40,200 bases of DNA from Archangium sp. (lineage in GTDB: Bacteria; Myxococcota; Myxococcia; Myxococcales; Myxococcaceae): positions 1-40,200 of the forward strand of contig JAUYRZ010000043.1 in the NCBI GenBank assembly GCA_030695565.1, in the 5' to 3' direction. Numbering within the stretch: position 1 is the stretch's first letter; every line of letters begins with the position of its first letter. Below are positions 37,086 through 40,200 of this stretch, in pieces. Made by a program: the position numbers and the translations under genes. The notes below the pieces were generated by a model. The model had not been told where the DNA came from and made no database searches. It saw nothing but the letters and a program-made list of their open reading frames with translations.

Positions 37086-37733
37086 TCACCTGGGGTTCCC
37101 AGAGGGAAGGAGAACCCGAGTGAGTGAACCGAACTTCGATCTCCTGAGAATCCACTCCGCCGCGAGGGCGTTGATGACCCAGCCTGCGGCCATCGACACC
37201 GTGGCGAGCGCCTCGGTCATGTACGGCCTCATGAAGGGCAACGCAGTGAAGCCGGCGGTGAAGAACTGGGTGCCCGCTCCGAGGAACAAGGCGTAGGCCC
37301 GAAGCATCCACGCGCCGTGCGCCTCGAACTGCCGCCTGCGCGCGGCGATGACCCCGAGCACGATGAAGGTGACCATCGCGATGGCCACCACCGTGCGAAT
37401 CGCGTTGAGCGCGGGGCTGTCGAACTCCTTGGGCGCCCAGCGCAGCGCCATCCACGTGCCTGCGAGCGCCGCGGCGATGCCCAGCACGCCCAACACCCGC
37501 CCCACGATGCGATGCCAGGCGCCCCGGCGCAGTGACGGCACGAACTGAAACGCACCGACCGTGGCGAAGGCGGTCGCGCCGATGATGTGCAGCGCCGCCA
37601 TCCACGGATCCGCGGCGAAACGTTCGTGGCCATCGAGCGTGAAGGCGCCCGTCGACAACGAGAGCACCCGGCTCAACCCGGCGAGCATCGGCACCGCGCT
37701 CAACAACAACAGCCCTGCGATCTTCGTTTTCAT
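37086..37733 (-). CDS. DUF2306 family integral membrane protein
   Basis: The 215-residue product is almost entirely hydrophobic helices, about six, with pattern KTKIAGLLLLSAVPMLAGL, WMAALHIIGATAFATVGAFQFVP, RIVGRVLGVLGIAAALAGTWMAL, NAIRTVVAIAMVTFIVLGVIAA, AYALFLGAGTQFFTAGF and TVSMAAGWVINALAAEWIL. The conserved His in HIIGA plus Arg-rich W(H)RIVGR between helices match DUF2306, a family with heme-b-like membrane architecture but no settled function. ATG 37733 is preferred over the frame's first Met at 37766. No strong tie to its neighbours beyond proximity. Confidence 0.75.
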   Translation of the reverse strand: MKTKIAGLLLLSAVPMLAGLSRVLSLSTGAFTLDGHERFAADPWMAALHIIGATAFATVGAFQFVPSLRRGAWHRIVGRVLGVLGIAAALAGTWMALRWAPKEFDSPALNAIRTVVAIAMVTFIVLGVIAARRRQFEAHGAWMLRAYALFLGAGTQFFTAGFTALPFMRPYMTEALATVSMAAGWVINALAAEWILRRSKFGSLTRVLLPSGNPR

Positions 37734-37790
37734 GAAGCCACGATGAACTGCGCCGCAAGGCGCCACATCGGGCGAAGGTCTGGCCGCGGG

Positions 37791-38447
37791 TCAGCCGAAA
37801 GTACGAGGCACGCGGCCGGTCTCCCACGCCCACAAGGCCACCTCGACGCGGTTACGCGCGCCCAGCTTGCCCATGAGGCTCGCGACGTGCGTCTTCACGG
37901 TGCTCAACGAGATGTGCAGCTGCGAGGCGATCTCTTCGTTGGGGAGCCCGCGCGCCAGCGTGCGCAGCACCTCTTCTTCCCGCTCCGTCAGCGGCTCGAA
38001 CGGTTGTTTCGAGGGGCTCGCGGCGTTGGCAAACCGCTCCAGCAGCCGGGCGGTCGTCTTCGGCGAAATGAGCGCGTCGCCGCTCGCCGCGGCCTGAACG
38101 GCCTGCACCAACAACTCGGGCCCGGCGTCCTTGAGCAGAAAGCCACGCGCGCCCGCCTTGAGCGCCGAGAACACGTACTCATCGAGGTCGAAGGTGGTGA
38201 CGACCACCACCGCGAGCGGGTTTTCGATGCCGGGCCCGGCGAGCCGCCGCGTGGCCTCGAGGCCGTCCATCACCGGCATGCGGATGTCGAAGAGGCACAC
38301 GTCGGGGCGCAGCGACTGCGCCAACTTCACTGCGCTCGCGCCGTCTTCTGCTTCGCCGACGACGTTCAGGCCGCTGGCCTGGAGGATCATCTTCAAGCCG
38401 CTGCGCACGAGGTGTTGATCGTCTGCGATGAGAACGCGCAAGGTCAT
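37791..38447 (-). CDS. NarL/LuxR-family response regulator
   Basis: The 218-residue regulator has a receiver domain (acidic pair Asp9-Asp10, phospho-acceptor Asp54 in CLFDIRMP, Lys in FLLKDAG) and a LuxR-type helix-turn-helix (LTEREEEVLRTLARGLPNEEIASQLHISLSTVKTHVASLMGKL). Phosphorylation by the neighbouring kinase should favour dimerisation and DNA binding. Its ATG overlaps the kinase stop (38444-38447), so the two are translationally coupled. Targets are unknown; the DUF2306 gene immediately downstream on the same strand is a possible one. Confidence 0.93.
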   Translation of the reverse strand: MTLRVLIADDQHLVRSGLKMILQASGLNVVGEAEDGASAVKLAQSLRPDVCLFDIRMPVMDGLEATRRLAGPGIENPLAVVVVTTFDLDEYVFSALKAGARGFLLKDAGPELLVQAVQAAASGDALISPKTTARLLERFANAASPSKQPFEPLTEREEEVLRTLARGLPNEEIASQLHISLSTVKTHVASLMGKLGARNRVEVALWAWETGRVPRTFG

Positions 38448-39523
38448 CGGGTGACTCCATCGCGCGGGAGCAGCGCGTCGACGCGCCAGCCGCGTTCGGG
38501 AAGGGGGCCTGCTTCGAAAGTGCCACCGAGCAAGGCGACGCGCTCAGCCATGCCGATCAACCCGAAACCCGCGCCCCGAAGTGAGCTCGCCTCGCCATCG
38601 TCACGCACCGAGAGCTGAACCCGTGAGCCTTCACCCACGATGCGCAAGGTCACGGAGGAGGCGTTCTTCGCGTGTTTGATGGCGTTGGTGACGGACTCCT
38701 GCGCGAGCCGGAACAAGGCGCGCTCCGTGACGGGCTCGAGGCCTTCCAGGTTGCCGGCGAAGGAGACTTCGACGGCAGGCCGGGTGGAGCTGCGAGCGAG
38801 TTCACGAATCTCAGCCAGGCCCCTCGACGGAGTGAGGGTGGGATCGTCGCGCAGGGCCCCCACGATGGCGCGCAGCTCGACGAGCGTTCGTTTGGCCTCG
38901 GCTTCGATCGCGGCCAACGCGTTCGCCGCGTCGTCGGGGCTGAGGCGAAGTACCGCGCGCGCGCCCTGCGCCTGCAAGGTGATGGCGGTCATGTGGTGCG
39001 CCACGCTGTCGTGGAGTTCACGCGCGAGTTGTTCGCGCTCGAGCAGCCGGGCCTGATCCACCGCGCGTACCTGCGCTTCGTCGCGAAAACGAAGCACGGC
39101 GCCAATGGTGCCCGGAAGAATCATCACCACCGCGCTGCCGATGATTTCTTCGAGCTGCGCCAGCTCTCCTGCGAGCAGCGAAGTGAGCCAGGTCACGAAG
39201 ACGAAGGCGGCGCCGGCGATCACCTGCCGGGGCGAGGCCCAGCGGCACAGCGCGTACGGGAGAATGAGGATCGCCGCTGATGAGGCGGGTGCGAATTCAG
39301 GCAGCGCCAGCTGATGGCGAACGAAGGTGGCCACCGTCGCGAGGGTGAAGGCGAAGGCGGTGGCGATGAGCGGCTGGCTCCGGCGGAACCCCAGCGCGCC
39401 TGCCACCGCGAGCGCGAAGCCCAACGCAGCGGCACGGCTGGGCAGGTCGGTGCGAAGGCAGACCTCGACGGTCGCTGCGAGCGCGAACACCACCGGGAGC
39501 CACCACGTCTTGCCGCGATTCAT
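38444..39523 (-). CDS. Sensor histidine kinase (DesK/NarX-type, HisKA_3)
   Basis: From ATG 39523 the protein has about 359 residues: four to five hydrophobic segments (for example WWLPVVFALAATVEVCL, AAILILPYALCRW, VIAGAAFVFVTWLTSLLAG, IIGSAVVMILPGTIGAVL) with little periplasmic loop, then a HisKA_3 dimerisation helix with the phospho-accepting His in ELHDSVAHHMTAI, and a HATPase_c domain (QESVTNAIKHAKNAS, GAGFGLIGMAERV). It resembles DesK/LiaS sensors that read membrane state. A frame extends to ATG 39559, giving 12 more residues. It forms a pair with the downstream NarL-type regulator. Confidence 0.9.
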   Translation of the reverse strand: MNRGKTWWLPVVFALAATVEVCLRTDLPSRAAALGFALAVAGALGFRRSQPLIATAFAFTLATVATFVRHQLALPEFAPASSAAILILPYALCRWASPRQVIAGAAFVFVTWLTSLLAGELAQLEEIIGSAVVMILPGTIGAVLRFRDEAQVRAVDQARLLEREQLARELHDSVAHHMTAITLQAQGARAVLRLSPDDAANALAAIEAEAKRTLVELRAIVGALRDDPTLTPSRGLAEIRELARSSTRPAVEVSFAGNLEGLEPVTERALFRLAQESVTNAIKHAKNASSVTLRIVGEGSRVQLSVRDDGEASSLRGAGFGLIGMAERVALLGGTFEAGPLPERGWRVDALLPRDGVTR

Positions 39524-39655
39524 CCAGCCAAGCGTAGATGAGTCGGCAGGTGCGCCCATCGACCGAAAGTATGACGAACTCAGGCTTGGGGAGGCACCGG
39601 GGTGCCGGCGTCGGGTTTTCCTTCAAGTCGCGCCGTGCGAAAGGTGCGAGGCCTT

Positions 39656-40200
39656 TCAGTGGCCGTCGATCGCACGAAGGCGATCCTGGAGGCCGCCGCG
39701 TGCGACGGCGAAGTCGTTCACTTCCCCCGTGGGGTCCGCGGTGAGCGGAAGTGGAATGGCCATCAGCTCGGAGAGTCGGTGCGCTCGCGTGAGCTCCTCG
39801 GGCGGAACGGGCTCGCCGCGCTGCGTGTAGCCGTCGAGCCGCGCATTCATGCGATTGGCGGCGAGGGTGGTCTGTTCGATGGGCGTCAGCTCGCGATGTT
39901 CGGCGGGGGTGATCAGCGCACCTCGCCGCGGGTCGATGGTGGTGGCCGGCGGCGGCGTCGCCGCCGGAGCAGCGTGCGAACGGGAGCTCCTTCCCGAAGG
40001 GGCGGCCGGCGCATCGAAACCATCGGTCAACCCCATCGCGCGGGCGGTCTCACGGCCCACCACGCCATCGACCTGCAGGCGATGAGAGCGCTGAAACTCG
40101 CGCACGGCCGTGGCGGTCTCCCGCCCGTAGCGGCCATCGACACGAATGTGTGAGCCGAGCTCATTGAGACGGGTCTGCGCGGCCGTGACAGGGGCACCAC
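39656..40200 (-). CDS. Peptidoglycan-binding-domain protein, partial (N-terminus beyond window)
   Basis: Reading backwards from the window edge the frame is open to base 40198 and gives TRLNELGSHIRVDGRYGRETATAVREFQRSHRLQVDGVVGRETARAMGL. That is the C-terminal part of a PG_binding_1 domain (VDGRYGRETATAVREFQ and LQVDGVVG are the hallmark). A Pro/Ala/Ser linker and a helical segment (PAEHRELTPIEQTTLAANRMNARLDGY; ELTRAHRLSELMAIPLPL) follow to the stop at 39656. The amino end and any catalytic domain lie to the right of the window. A role at the cell wall is inferred from the domain only. Confidence 0.75.
   Translation of the reverse strand, partial: GAPVTAAQTRLNELGSHIRVDGRYGRETATAVREFQRSHRLQVDGVVGRETARAMGLTDGFDAPAAPSGRSSRSHAAPAATPPPATTIDPRRGALITPAEHRELTPIEQTTLAANRMNARLDGYTQRGEPVPPEELTRAHRLSELMAIPLPLTADPTGEVNDFAVARGGLQDRLRAIDGH

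Overview
The window is GC-rich DNA from a delta-proteobacterial lineage, most likely Myxococcota (Myxococcales-like). Pointers are strong third-position G/C bias, many GTG starts, an Hsp70 fused to a PilZ-type domain, a secreted protein with a short hydrophobic stretch plus Arg-rich C-terminus like MYXO-CTERM tails, TonB-dependent receptors carrying a TonB-like N-terminal domain, and B12-dependent branched-chain catabolism. The assignment is an inference from gene families; no rRNA or other marker is present.

Layout. (1) 134-3589: icmF, a fused isobutyryl-CoA mutase/GTPase. (2) 3673-7408: accessory stretch with two unknown proteins, a truncated carboxymuconolactone decarboxylase/AhpD-like remnant, and a visibly AT-richer block carrying one large DUF262 + AlbA_2-type protein. 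This block is the best candidate for an undescribed (defence-like) function. (3) 7549-15132: mutA-mutB-meaB (methylmalonyl-CoA mutase and its GTPase chaperone), a conserved unknown, a SAM methyltransferase and HMG-CoA lyase. Together with icmF this looks like a locus for branched-chain amino acid and propionyl-CoA catabolism, interrupted by region 2. (4) 15179-21467: PilZ-Hsp70 fusion (minus), divergent guaB, a convergent lipoprotein, guaA and a small basic protein. (5) 21588-27364: five minus-strand genes or so with exported or envelope themes: S46 peptidase, phospholipase-D-like protein with internal helix-hairpin-helix repeats, a periplasmic binding protein of the PQQ-dehydrogenase-associated type, and a DOT1-like methyltransferase. 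(6) 27471-32040: Tat-lipoprotein pirin, divergent TonB-dependent receptor and its translationally coupled lipoprotein. (7) 32204-36230: four-gene sugar cluster (CDP-paratose-2-epimerase-like SDR, zinc-type dehydrogenase, GT4 glycosyltransferase, GT-A-like protein). (8) 36232-40200: crotonase, DUF2306 membrane protein, a NarL/DesK-type two-component pair and a partial peptidoglycan-binding-domain protein cut by the window end.

A family of about ten palindromic GC-rich elements (core CCCTCTCCC...GGGAGAGGG) sits in intergenic gaps throughout, sometimes as inverted pairs. They form strong hairpins, probably act as terminators or mRNA-end structures, and one has been absorbed into the end of mutB. 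No tRNA, rRNA, CRISPR array or complete insertion sequence was seen.
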